Source: Eleginops maclovinus
Taxonomy: Eukaryota > Chordata > Actinopteri > Perciformes > Eleginopidae
Assembly: GCF_036324505.1 (NCBI RefSeq)
Contig: NC_086354.1
Span: 6,120,217 to 6,184,216, forward strand
DNA length: 64,000 nucleotides
Reading direction: 5' to 3'
Shown: in pieces, positions 1-12,800 of the stretch
How the letters are laid out: each line of letters opens with the position of its first letter
Numbering within the stretch: the first letter of the stretch is position 1
Translations under genes and position numbers: made by a program
The notes under the pieces: model-generated
What the model was told of the DNA's origin: nothing
Seen by the model: only the letters and a program-made list of their open reading frames with translations
Database searches by the model: none

Positions 1-3000
1 GGCAAGCAAGAGAAAGTACCAGAGTCACCTTACTGTTTACCATCCGTAATCCTCTCAGATAACATCGGTGGCCACGCAGTGACTCAAAGACCTCCCTCGG
101 TCAGAATGTGTAACCCTACCCAGTGTTATTTGGTCCCTGTCCTCTATAATCAAGTAACCAGGGGGAGAGCTGAGGGCTTGGTGCCATCCATGAGGGTTCA
201 TTCTCTCAGTGCATACCTCTCATTCTTCATGGATCCACTTTCAACCCACAACCAGCATCTTCCTTTGGGGCGATACCATCATGCCAGGAAAGCATTTCTT
301 CTGCTCCTCTTAAAGGCAGTGGACCACCCGGACCATCTGCAAACATGATACCATGATCTATGAGTGTATCTTTTTCCCATGTCATAACCATTCATATTGC
401 CGCTTTATGAACAGGGTTCTTTACACAAGGACATTCTTCAACTCTCAAAGTTGTTTACAAGGAAACACGATATAAGCATTTATAGAAACCAATGAAAAGA
501 ATACTATACCAACGTACAATAGAGCCTACAAAATAAAAGCAGAGGGAGCACTGGGCCGTCCTTTATTGGATAAAAAGGTATTATGCTATCCCATAATGCC
601 TTGTGGCAAACAGTTTTGGAAATAAAACCTTACTTGAATTGTGCAGCATGGAGACTTACACTGTACTGATTTTCAATGTTGCTTTAAAAACATTAGCCTA
701 GTTCAGGTTTTCTCTCGTTACTGTTATGGGGTTTTCCTAAATCCCTTTGATTCTCCTTCGCATCTCTCTTTGATCTCATGACTTTTCTAACAAGTTCAGG
801 ATAAAGATAAGGAGGTCATGTTTCAACTACTTCTAGCTAAGTTACCAGTTAAATTATTAGTTAGCTAGCTTATATTGTGAACATGATACTTTATAAAGCA
901 GCTAAGCCTTGATGCATGAAAGCATTAGCCACTGATTGCAACAGGCATGGGCAGTAACAGATCGAATTTACCCAGACTGCGTAACCAGGTGTGAATCTAT
1001 ACACCTACTGCCTGAATTTGCTTTCTGCTTTTCACTACTTTGGTCTATTTTTTTTTTTTTTGTCAGTATTTGAACCCTTTTGTTCATAAATGAGTGTGTC
1101 TGAGCTTAACTGTATGTCTTAAACCAATACTGCATTTTCTGTTTGTTTAATTTTTATTTGAGCTGTTCTAAACTGTAGTATGTGCTAATGTGTTTCATTG
1201 TTGGTGTACATTTATAGGCTACTGCCTGAATATGCTGAGGACACAGTACACTGTTCTGTTGTTTCAAACACTTTAGTAATCGATATTCCTTTTTTATTTT
1301 ACCAGATTTTCATTGCTCTTGATATTAAGGTAATCCGAAAGTTACAGAAAGTAATTAGATTACATTACTTTTATATTATGATTGTGATTACATTTTTGTA
1401 ACAGGTAACTAGTAGGCCTAATTGTAACATTTTTAAGGTAAACCTCCAAACTGTGCTTTGAAATTAGTTCAAGGCCCTGAAAGTAGCAGTTCATCTCTCT
1501 TTTTACTTGATTGAGCTTAGTTTTGTGCGATTTGTAATGGTTAATTGTGTCTCATAATGCCAAGAGAAATGTGTTTCCTGTCCCGTATAGGACAGTATGT
1601 GCCATACAGTTAGCATTGTTTAAAACGGTCTCTAACTGGCAGAATCCAGCTGGATCCTGTAGCTCGAAATTAAAATCTACTTCGCAATGGTGGTAACATG
1701 TTGAGAGGGGAGAGCTGCTAGCAACCACTGTCCCAGTGGCCCGCCATGGATGGAAAAGGAATGAACAAGAATTAGCAGGAAATACTCCTTTTCCATTACC
1801 CAAGCAGACAACTGACTCCGAGAGGGATTGTGGTCTGAATCGAAGCAGGGAGAGAGAAAAAGCGGTCTTTATTGGACCAAAGGATTGCTAACGGCCTGAC
1901 CACATGCTGCAGAAAAACTGGCCTGAATGCAAAGTCTCTGCCTGCTCAAAGGCAGTTTCAGAGAAAGATTTAAAGTTGCATCATATTTGAAGGGAAATAC
2001 GGGGTATTAATAAAACACTTTGAATATTAGTTTGAAAACGAGGCATTAATTATTAACTTGTAAAAATAGACGTTTTGGGCCCGCAAAGCTAAATGCATGA
2101 AGGGCAAGGCTGCAGGGTATTAATCTTCCTCCCTTTTTCTGTTATTACTTGTGGAAGCTGCCTCCTGGAGGAAAGTATAGCTCTTATTATATATAGTATC
2201 TTCAACCCTTTATTTGAAATGGAAGATATGTATTTGTTTTACACAAGTTATTCTGTTTCGTAATTGTAATTGTTTTGTCAGTATTTTTTTAAATGACTAA
2301 GTTAGCTATGTTAGCTAACTAGCTTATAGCAGATCTGGAATAATTTCCGAAGGAATCATGTGATCACATTTTTCGTAAGTACATTTTGGGTAAGTTGCAG
2401 GGACAGTTGGCCAACTTTATAACCCCCAAATTAAAACAGGCACTATCAGCATTTTGTATTTGCAGCGTTTTTGCTTTGCAAATGTTGTTTATGCAGCGTT
2501 TTTAGTCAACGCTCCACGTGTTGTCAAGTTGTCGAAGATGTTTCATAACTTGTTTGAGTTTTGGCAAGTTGTTTTTTTTTGTATTTGCTTCGTTTCTGAA
2601 GCTGCAGCGCATTTCTGCTAATGGAAATGTTTTGGGCAGTTGTAGTGCATTTGCACATGTGGGCCGCCATAGGCAAACAACCAAATTGAAGGCAGAAAGT
2701 TCCTTTTGTCAAATCTGTTCATAAAGTCGATCTGAATCTTGCAATTGTTGTAAAAAGTCACTATGACATTTCAAAAATCCTCTACTAACTTGCTTATATT
2801 ACTGATTAATTACTTACCACCTTACTTTCCATCACAGAAAACCTACACCAAGCTCCTGAATGTGATTGTATATACATTTTCTTGTGAGTTTAATAGTATA
2901 TACTGTATTTTGCATTGCTGAACATACAAGTACATTTTTGAGGTGATATTGTATTATTATATATCCTTGGATTACCTTAGAATGCAATGATATTTAATGT

Positions 3001-4160
3001 TGGCTAACATATATTAACTCTTGGAGTTAAACTTCAGACAGTTATTCCCAGTTCATTTACAACAAGCCAAAATGTGGATGTGTGTCAGCTGCACATACAA
3101 TCAGTTTGACTATTGCACTTGCACAAATACATAAGTAAACAGTCTGTGTGTAAAGTAAGTCCATAGTGTAGTTAATAAGAAATAATACCAACTGTTAGAT
3201 ATTTTTGAGCAGTGACCAAAAAAACTGAAGATAATTTACAGAAGAGATGAACCCGATAAACTGGTCTTATTGCTGAGAAAATGTGAAGTAGAAAATGTTG
3301 CTCAGCTACATCTAAAAAGAGCCACATGAAATTGCATGACCAATTATAATTTCTTTCAAATGTCACTGTTTTCATTATATAATGAAAATTGAAATGTTTC
3401 CATATTAGATGCAAATGATTCTTACAAAGTGTACAAAGCCATTTGAATCTGTTGATGGAGACTCGCTGCAGCAATCTCCAGCAGGCAGTGAGCATTGTAA
3501 AGTCTTGTGGCAAAAAACAACTCTCTGGTGCTTTAGTTTGTTCTTGAGTAAGAAAAAAGACAACTTTTGGGTTTTTCACCCATGGGATTTTCATTTGTCT
3601 GGGGTTGCTGGTACACAAGATCACAATGTCCATTTAATCGGATTTTTCTTTGTGATTTTGGATTATTAAAAAAAATAAGCAAATTCAAACAAACAGTTAT
3701 GCTACTCACATGTTTTGTTTAGCTAAATAATCTTCTCAACACCATGACTTCAACGTCAATACTCTGAAGGTGGACTCGTATTTGATGTGATGACTTCTAG
3801 TCAGCCACTTATTAGCCACCTTTATTGTTGACTCGTAAAGCTTCAATGTTCACAAGTGAGGAACCTGCTGACGTATACGCAATGGTTGTAGAACAAAAAG
3901 TGAATATGTCATGCCTGACGGAGTTGTCGATGAGTGTCTGTCGGCCTTGTTTTAGCGGTGTTTCCTGCAGCATCTGCCTTTTTTCATTTTTCTGCCATTT
4001 CCAAAATCCTTTGCGAAGCTATTGGCAAAATAAATTGCTCTGATTGGCTTTATACTTAAGGAAGGTACACTTACGAAGGTTCACACAATTGCACACACAA
4101 TATGACAACATTATTGGCTTTTGGCATAATTGGCTCCATTCATGGTGTGTCAGGGCTTTC
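1..4160. other. Intergenic stretch with no recognisable gene
   Basis: Non-coding, AT-rich DNA. The open frames here are short or have no recognisable similarity, and none is bounded by convincing splice sites. A poly-T run lies near 1050-1062. The block around 1600-2000 has higher sequence complexity and could be conserved non-coding DNA or the tail of a gene to the left, but nothing seen here decides it. Confidence 0.5.
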
Positions 4161-4162
4161 TG

Positions 4163-4400
4163 AGGCTTGTTTTAATTATAAACCTTATTTCAGGAATCTA
4201 AGCAAAAGCTTATTCAAAATACTTATTATATACTTCAAGACGAGGGAGCCTGAAGTGTAAAATTGCAAACTAATTTCCGGTATTTTAAGACTCATTGCTG
4301 CATCGCTGATTTTGGCATTGAGAGTAAAAAAAGGTGAGGCCGCACAGTTCCCTCTTTTTTGCACATGACGAACCTGTCGCTCTCTGAAGGCAAACAAACG
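4163..4400. repeat. Dispersed repeat family B, copy 1
   Basis: This is a diverged copy of a block that recurs at about 15060-15195, 43600-43740, 55295-55430 and 59455-59560. The shared order is 'aaccttatttcagg', then 'ttcaagacgaggga', then 'aagactcattgctgca'. No terminal inverted repeats or target duplication could be fixed, so the element class is unknown. Boundaries are approximate. Confidence 0.5.
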
Positions 4401-5125
4401 GTTGCTTATTCATGAGAGATTTCTTTTTTAGAAGACAATCTGCACAACACCGACCTTCTAAGTGAGCAGGATAGGCTGTATGGGGATGAAAGCAGTGGAG
4501 GGATTCCTATTTAATCATTCCTCTTCCGATGTATGTGTATACAATCCAATGATCAATGAAGTAAATATGTATTCATGAGCACAATGTTCCACCTTCAACC
4601 CCTGTACATTTTGATCCCTGGCCTACTCCTGTTCCTATGTTTATCACGCACGCCCCCTTGGCCCCTCCACTGTACGTCCCTTACTCTTAGAAGCTCCACT
4701 GCGGCTGCTCTGTGAAATGATTCATGAATGTGGGCCACAAACTTTTTACCTCGCAGAGAACAGGGCCCCGTGCTGAAGTCAGGGTTGTGGGCTGTGTTTA
4801 CTCTGTACACACTGTCAGGGCTCATGCAACCCAAACACTAATATGGGTACCGGTAGTTAACATTTAACAGAGTGGGACATGGGTCATCACCCACTACTTG
4901 TGTGTAGATTCATAGTTAAAGTTGCAACGTTTATGCAGGCTATGGTGATTCACTGTAGAGAACAATAATTACATGTTGAATCAGGAGGCAGTTTTGTCTT
5001 TATATTTACGATGCAAACAACTTGCATGCCTCAAAAGTAAAGCAACGTGCCTAAGTTGCATTCTTTCTAATGCCAAGCAGGATACATATCCATCTCTCCT
5101 CCACTACCAATCAGATTGTACATAT
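4401..5125. other. Intergenic, nothing recognised
   Basis: Only short chance open frames are present, and I recognise no repeat family or regulatory element. Confidence 0.5.
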
Positions 5126-5615
5126 CAGGGGTGTCCAAACTTTTTGCCCTGAGGGCCACATACAGAAAAACATACGAGGGGCTGGTATATTGCCTCATAT
5201 GTTAAGTTATAAGTTAGCCAAATCAATCAAATGTAGGTAAATGATGCTATAATACTTAAATATGCTTTGAGAAAAAAACAACATGCATCACAGCTTTTTA
5301 CAGGGTTTCATTTATTTTGTTAGCAGCTCATTCCTAAAAACAGAAGCCTCAAATTGTTTATAATAAGGAAAAATATGAAGCGTATATTTCAAGGTTTTTA
5401 TGTAAATAAGTTATTGGGCTTTTTTCTTATCAACTAAGATTTGTTAGAAAATGTTCTTAACTTTAATTGACTGAATTTATTTGAAAAGTGGGCTCATTAA
5501 CTGGTGAATACTGTTTGATATGTTTTTACATATACATTTAAGAAGTACAATATAATACAAGCACATGTTTCATTTGTGGGCCATATTCCATTGTACTTTT
5601 GAATTTGCACCCCTG
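5126..5615. mobile_element. hAT-type MITE (non-autonomous DNA transposon)
   Basis: The left end reads CAGGGGTGTCCAAACTTTTT and runs on into GCCCTGAGGGCCACAT. The right end is its degenerate inverted partner, with 'gggccatattcc' followed by 'tttgcacccctg'. CAGGGG ends and a GGGCCACA subterminal box are typical of Charlie-like hAT elements. The 8 bp on each side (gtacatat and gtatagaa) match only partly, so the insertion is probably old. At about 490 bp with no transposase frame it must be mobilised by another element. Confidence 0.75.
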
Positions 5616-6720
5616 GTATAGAATGACAAAATGACTCTTAAAATCCCTTGATTTGTTTCCTCTGTAGACATGTTCCTACTTTCTCTCATGTGTTACCTTA
5701 AGTATTCAGTTTTATTAACTATATGAATTATACTTCAATACAGAATGGGGTTCATTTTGTAAATCATCGTACAATTTAAACTAAAATAGACTATAGGCGG
5801 TGATGGTTAAGGGCCTGACTACATTGCGATTGGTTGTCACTAACACAGTGTTTTAAGGTTTGAGTGTTTCAGTTTTTCAAAATACTAGTCCCAAACTAGC
5901 AAGGTAGGTCATGTCCACTTCTTCTATACAGTCTATGCAAACAATCCATTTTGCTTGATAATGCCTTCATCTATATCTGCACAGCACACACTGTACTTAC
6001 CCACTGCTGGATCAAAATAACTTGCAAAACCGTGAGCTTGTTCGTAAATAATTTCTTTATGTACACTTTGTGATATTCCTGTAAATGATGAACTAGCCAT
6101 GCAACTATAAAAGAGACCAGCTGTGACCTCAGCAAAAGTCACTACAGTTCAGTTGAAAACACTGACCTGTATGAAGTACCATATTTATGTGTATAACATA
6201 AATAACTGTATATAACCTACAGTAGATGGTGGGAGGCATGTCCCCAGTTTGGAGAAGCAAACATGGGTTATTGTGGGACTTTGTTGAATCAGAAACACCC
6301 AAAGTAGCCAGTTGAGGCAGCGGTAGACCTGAGACCCCCGTGTTCTGTGAGTTCAAATTACAGTATTTTTCAATGTATTCTGGCAGCTGTAAAGACAGCA
6401 CTCACTGTTCTCAGTTTTCTGTCGGAAAAAGATGTATCAGAGCAAGTTAAAGCTTTGAAGATGTTCCTTATATGGCGTCAATGAATTTGATTTTAGTTGG
6501 CTTGAATATATTTTGCCACTTCCCCCGTCGACAGCATTGAATGGCTTCCATGCTGTACTACTGTCTACATCTCAAAACGTGTAAAGGCTGCCATCTACTG
6601 TACCCAATTCACCAAGTATAAATAAGTACCCCATACAAATCCTCTTTAAAACATCTGAACTGGATTGAGCCAAACTTTTGACTATCAGAGGAAACTGGAT
6701 CATCAATGCAGATATTGATC
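5616..6720. other. Intergenic, upstream of angptl3
   Basis: No exon-like or repeat structure was recognised. The last few hundred bases are the natural place for further angptl3 control sites. Confidence 0.45.
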
Positions 6721-6723
6721 AGA

Positions 6724-6758
6724 GTTAATCATTGACCATATTCCAGACAGAGTATAAA
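6724..6758 (+). promoter_or_regulatory. angptl3: angptl3 promoter: HNF1-like site and TATA box
   Basis: GTTAATCATTGAC at 6724-6736 differs by one base from the palindromic HNF1 consensus GTTAATNATTAAC. A TATAAA box follows at 6753-6758. This places transcription start near 6780-6790 and gives a short 5' leader of about 70 nt before the ATG at 6857. Mammalian ANGPTL3 is a liver gene that responds to HNF1-alpha, so a site of this type just upstream of the TATA box fits. The factor assignment is inferred from the motif only. Confidence 0.65.
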
Positions 6759-6856
6759 GCCCAGGATCCTCACTGTTTGTTCGGTCACATTGGAGGGAAC
6801 GGGCTGCCACTACTTCCCCTAACATCACACAGCTGGAGAAGCAGCACGACGACAAC

Positions 6857-9800
6857 ATGAGAATTACACCTATTCATATATTGTTGGTCCTGGCTGCTGC
6901 CTGTGTCCCTGCCCTCTGTGGCTCAGGGGAACAGCCAGTCCTGCAGCCCGAGGCCCCGGCGGAAACCCGCTCCCGCTTTGCCGCTCTGGACGATGTGCGT
7001 CTCCTGGCAAACGGCCTCCTCCAGCTGGGTCAGAGCCTGCGGGAGTTTGTTCAGAAGACAAAAGGACAGATAAACGACATTCTCCAGAAGATCAACATCT
7101 TTGACCGCTCGTTTTACCAGCTGTCAGTGCTTGCCAGTGAAATAAAAGAGGAAGAAGAGGAACTGAAGAAGACTACGGTGGTGCTGAAAGCCAATAACGA
7201 TGAGATCAAGGGCCTGTCAGTTGAGATCAACTCCAAAGTGGACAACATCCTGCAGGAGAAGAGCCGGCTACAGGACAAGGTGGAAGGGTTGGAGGAGAAG
7301 CTGAGCAACCTGTCGCATGGCCTGGTGACGAGCGAACAAATGGCAGAGATCAACAGCCTCAGGGTGAGCCATGTGGAGAGGGTTTTTAATTCTCATGCGG
7401 TGAAAATATTTCTGTAAGATCTTCCTGCCGTCCTCTGGTCAAATTTGACATGTTTCTAAAGGTTTTCCTAATTAGAAAATCTAATTCCAAACAAAATAAC
7501 ATGAATCATTTCCGAATATTATGGGTGTTTTAACTTTATACCATCTGGTTATTATGCATTTTCATCAGAACACCTGAAATTGTTTCCGACGGAAAAAACA
7601 TTGACATACAAGTCTCTTATAACTCAAAAAGATATGTCCCTCTTAGGCTTATCCTATCTATAGTCAGAATAATTCAACATGTTTGCCTTTTTCTACCTCA
7701 AAACTAAGGTTCAATTATGTGTAAATGGGGTCTTTTGACTATAAATACCAAAAACGTAAGTAAAAGCTGTAACGTGTTGGAATGAAGTTGGCTGGAAAGG
7801 TGTAACCAAGATTTGGATAATGGTTTCATGCTAAATGCTTTATAAACAAACAAGGACAAAAGATGACAAGAAGCCGACACAAAGGCTAAGATACAACCCT
7901 TCCACCTTGACCACTTCTGGGTGGTATGGAAACGTTTCTTTGGAAAGCTCATTTTCTATACAGGATGAAATGAATAGATCGTAGATGGGAGAAAAGCTTT
8001 TACCAAGGTAGAATGTTTCTAATGCTTACCTATGCTTTGTTTTGTATTAGTTCTCCAACTGTATGACTACAGAAGGGGGTATTATGTGTGATATTAACAA
8101 TAAATAGCACTATTGTATAGCTGCTCCCTTGATTCCAACTTTCTTCCGGGCTCAGGAGGTGATCCACAACCAGGATCAGAGCATCACAGAGCTGCTGAAG
8201 GCTGTGAGGGAGCAGAGCGACCAACTCAACTACCAAAGGGTTCAGCTTAAGACACTGGAGGAAAAGGTAACTGCTAGGGACCACAGGACATCTTTTATTG
8301 CCGAAGAGTGTGTTAAAGGGGCACCTATTTCGAATGTTATCAGCCTCTTAGATGGCTATTATCAGTTGTCATTTAGAGCAGGGGTTTTCAACTGGTTTTG
8401 TCCCAGGGACCACCATTCGGACTAGAAAGCAATCCGCGGCCCACTGATGTGCCTGCGCGTGCGCGTGTGTATTTGGTGTTACATGCATAGCTCAATGCAT
8501 GAAACATGAAAGAGAGGCCACGCAGATTTTATAATAATAAAAGTAGATTTATTAAATTAAATTAAATTAAAGATTATTTTAAAGAAAGAATAAAGAATAA
8601 TAAAGTGTTGTGCAATTCAGTATTGGGAAAAGTAACTAAAAATGTCATGCAAAGTCAGTCTAGGTGTGTGACAAAACAACAACGGAGAACAAAAATCCAA
8701 CAACACCGGAGAACCAAAATCCAACAAATGAAGACCAAGGCAGCCTCAACTGCTGGCTGGTCAGGGCTTTTATAACCCAGCCAGGACAGACCTGTCACCA
8801 ATCACCTGCTGTAGAGACAGAGAGATTGAGAAAAGCAGAGAGAGATTGAGAAAAGCAGGGAGAGAGAACAGGCTTACCATTAACACAGGGCGGGGCCTAA
8901 ACCCGCCAGGGTCGTAACAGTGAAAACATGGGAGAATTAGGCCTACCTGTCAGTGTGATATCTGGGCGTGGTGAAGTCCACACAGCCTGTCTATTCGTGG
9001 CGAAATGGTAGACAGAGACAGTCTCATGTCATTCTCTGGATCAAGCCTAGCCCTGTACTTATTCTTTAAGTACGCCAGTGTAGAAAAACCACTCTCACAC
9101 AGGTATGTGGTTGGAAAGGGCAAAAGACACCTCATTGCTTTTGCAGCAAGCTGTGGAAATTCTGTCTGGCAACTTATCCAGAATTTAACAAGGGGCTGTG
9201 TGTCGTACATATGCCTCCTGACAGAGTCTGTGGACATCTCAATCAGCTTATCCTCTTCCACAGCCGTCAGACTTGACCCTACTGATGCATCGTCACTGAA
9301 TGGGAGCAGGATCCACTTGCTGTCACGGCGCCACTCTTCCGAATCAGTGAAGTACTTTGCGAATTGACGCACAAGCTTCCTCAAATGCTCACATATAGTG
9401 TCGTTGATGTCAGTGCTGTCAGGGTATTCCTCAACTGAAGGAAACATCGCCAAGTTATTGCTCTCCACTCGTTCGATCCACTTTGACATTTTTTTCACAA
9501 ATGCGTCGAGCTTCTCGTAGAGCTGCATGACGTTTGCATCTCTCCCTTGCATGGAGCTGTTCAACTTGTTCAGCTCTGCAAAAACATCTGTGAGGTACGC
9601 CAGCTTAGTTAACCAGTAACTATCGTTGAAATTGGAAGCCAGATCAGAATGCTTCTCGCACAAGAACTCGTAGATAGCTCCGCGTAGTTCAAACACACGG
9701 GCGAGCACAGCGCCGCGAGACAGCCAACGCACCTCTGAATGATAAAGGAGAGAGCTGTGTTCACTTCCCAAGTCATGGCATAGGGATGAAAACAGGCGTG

Positions 9801-12800
9801 TATTCAATGCGTTTCGTTTTATGAAGTTGACCGTCTTGACAACGACATCAAACACACCACTGAGCTCAACACTGAGATCTTTGGAGGCGAGAGCCTCTCT
9901 ATGAATCAGGCAGTGTGTCCAAATTACCCCCGGAGCCACCCTCCTTACATGCGCAAACAGTCCAGTCTTGCTGCCACTCATGGCTCGGGCCCCATCGCTG
10001 CATAATGCAACGCACCTCTGCCACGAGATATTGTGCTCCGTGAAAAAATCGTCCAGTGCTTTAAATATTTCTACACCGGTAGTTCGCCCGGGCAGTGGTT
10101 TGCAAAAAAGAAATTCCTCGCACATAGTGCCACTGTCCTCGTATCGCACAAATGTTAACAGTTGCGCATCATTAGTAACATCTGTCGTCTCGTCGATTTG
10201 AAGGGAAAACAGAACTGTCTGAAGTTTTGCCATCAGCTGGTCTTTGACATCATTTGCCATTTCCCCAATTCGTCTTCCGATTGTGTTGTCTGACAACGGA
10301 ATAGTTTTTAATTTGTTGGCACATTCTTCGCTTACCATAGCTCTGCACATATCTATGGCTGCTGGCAATATAAGCTGCTCTGCAATGGTATGGGGCTTCT
10401 TACTTTTTGCAACCCTGAGAGCGACCAGATACGATGCTTTCAGTGCGTTTTCATTTATTTTTGCACTCTTCCTCATGGTAGCCTGCTGTCCTTTGAAATC
10501 ACGCAACATCTGTTGCATGTACTCAACGGGTTTGGCCTTCAAGTGGACGTGATGCGTCTCCATATGCCGCGTAAGTTTCGACGGCTTCATAGCTTCATTA
10601 CAGAGAATTGTTGAACATACGAAACACAGTGGTACCTCCTCTCCTGCTCTGTCTGTCGTCACTGTGAATCCATATTTAACATATTCCTCATTGTATTTTC
10701 TTTTTCGTCTTTTTTGCGAAGTTGACGCTTCGGAAGCCTGTCCTTGCCCTATCGTGGCGGCCTGTCCCTCTGTCGTGGCAGCCTGACCCTCTGTCATGGC
10801 AGCCTGTCCCTCTGGCACTTTCCTCACTACAAAACGATCCATTGGTGCTAGATATATAGCTAGACTAGTACATATGTAACAAATGTTTGCTGTACTACAA
10901 CCTATCTTAAAATACTCTCGTCGGCTATGCTTATAAATGTGTGTCAACTTTGCTCGCAAGACTGTACGTAATGAATAATAAGTGAGGTTAGCGACGCAAC
11001 TCATTACCATTAGCGAATCACAGGCTACCATAGACTGGATAGGCGCAAGGCTACATTCTGTCAGCTTGAATTTCCTTTATATTATTTTAAACATATTTTT
11101 CACGATATGTAACGGTATTCTGGAAATGTGTTGAAATATCAAAGCGAATTTATATTAAAAAAAAACAATGGTGAACTGATCAACATAGGCTCTTGTCACG
11201 GACCACATGCAATGCCGCCGCGGACCACCAGGGGTCCGCGGACCACCGGTTGAAAACCCCTGATTTAGAGCATTGATTTGAGGTAGTATGGCCCTTCTTA
11301 CCTTTTATTTGGCTCAGTAGGTCATTGCAAGCTGTATCACCTTGTAGGGAGGTTAACAATAATTGGGGCGACCTACAACGTACTAGTAATTACAGGAGCA
11401 ATGAAGGAAAAACACAGGACTTTAACCAAGACTATTTCTTGTACGCTTCATAAGTAAGCTAACGTATGTACCTTTGTTTTTTAAACATTAGCAAGTAGTT
11501 TTGTTTCAATTCACAATGTGAACCACATGTTAAAACTGCAACCAACAGGCTAGCACGGCCAGACCCAGCTCTACACAGCTGGAGAAAGATCTTGCTAAAC
11601 CCTTCATAATTCAACACAATGGGGAAATCATTACAAAGGGGGAAAAACAAAGCCATGTGACAAAAAAAAAACAGGGCTTTTATTCCGGAGTTTGTCCTGT
11701 TGCCTAATTTGAATTTACTTGCTAAGTATGCTAAATACATATGCTAACGTACGTAAAACTGCAACTACCAGGCTAGCCTGGCCTGACCCTTGGTCATCCT
11801 ACTTCCTGCACTATTTCAAAAATAAAGTTGTTGGTTGTTTGTGTTTATTCAGCTTATCTCAGTTGGCAGCTTTTAAAATCCCCAAATGTCACAAAATTGT
11901 CCTTGCTGGATAAATAGCAGAGATAGCGTAGGCGAGAATTCTGAGGAATCCATGGCAGGCTCATACCTACATCCTGTTAGTCATACTAGAAGCATCAAAA
12001 TAAAAGTTACATCTGAGAACAGTCTTTTGATGGATTGATGACATTAAATGTGGGTGAGTGTATTTTCCCTTTTTGCTTAGGGTCAAATATTTTGGGATGG
12101 CCTTTTCAACATTTCTCATCCTTTCCTTCTTCAAATAGTTATCACATTCATATTTAAAACTCTCTGGGAGAAACGATTCCAACGTGTCGTGTAATTTATT
12201 GGACAGAGGGAGAGGCACATGACGTCATACCTATCTGGCTATAGCGTCATCTGATATTTTCATTTGATGGAATATAGCGTTAATACTTTAGCACACGTTA
12301 GAGAGGGTCGATATTTGCCATTTTGTTAGGATATTAAATATATCATTTTCAGATATTGTGTGGGAGTTGTTGTATTTTCTTTCAAGGAACAGCAGCATTA
12401 AAAAAAAATGCCTGGGAGGGTCTCGTACGCCCCTCCCCCAGGCCCATCATTTTCATACAATCCCTTGATAAGTAAGATTGGATGGGCATTTTTGATCACA
12501 TGGCCTTTCATCTGTTGCTGTGTAAACTGTGTGCATTTTTCCAAATATATCCCAAGACAATTTTTTGCCAGCTTTTAGATTTATGGGCTGTCACCCTCAA
12601 AGCATTGCACTTAATGTGCTGTTAGAAAGAAGTTTTCATGGTATGTTACTATATAATTTGGTCCAGACATAATAAAGGAGCTGTCCATATTTTTAACGAC
12701 CAAGGCCATTGCCTCAACGTTATAACTCATTTGCACTTTTCTTTGTCTTGACAGCTCAAAATTGATGTTGTTTCTCTTCATCTTAAAAGTTTGAAAAAAA

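Noticed and set aside
3172..3633. Antisense open frame of 153 codons upstream of angptl3
   Set aside because: No recognisable motif; an overlapping open frame of similar quality runs on the other strand. Probably chance.
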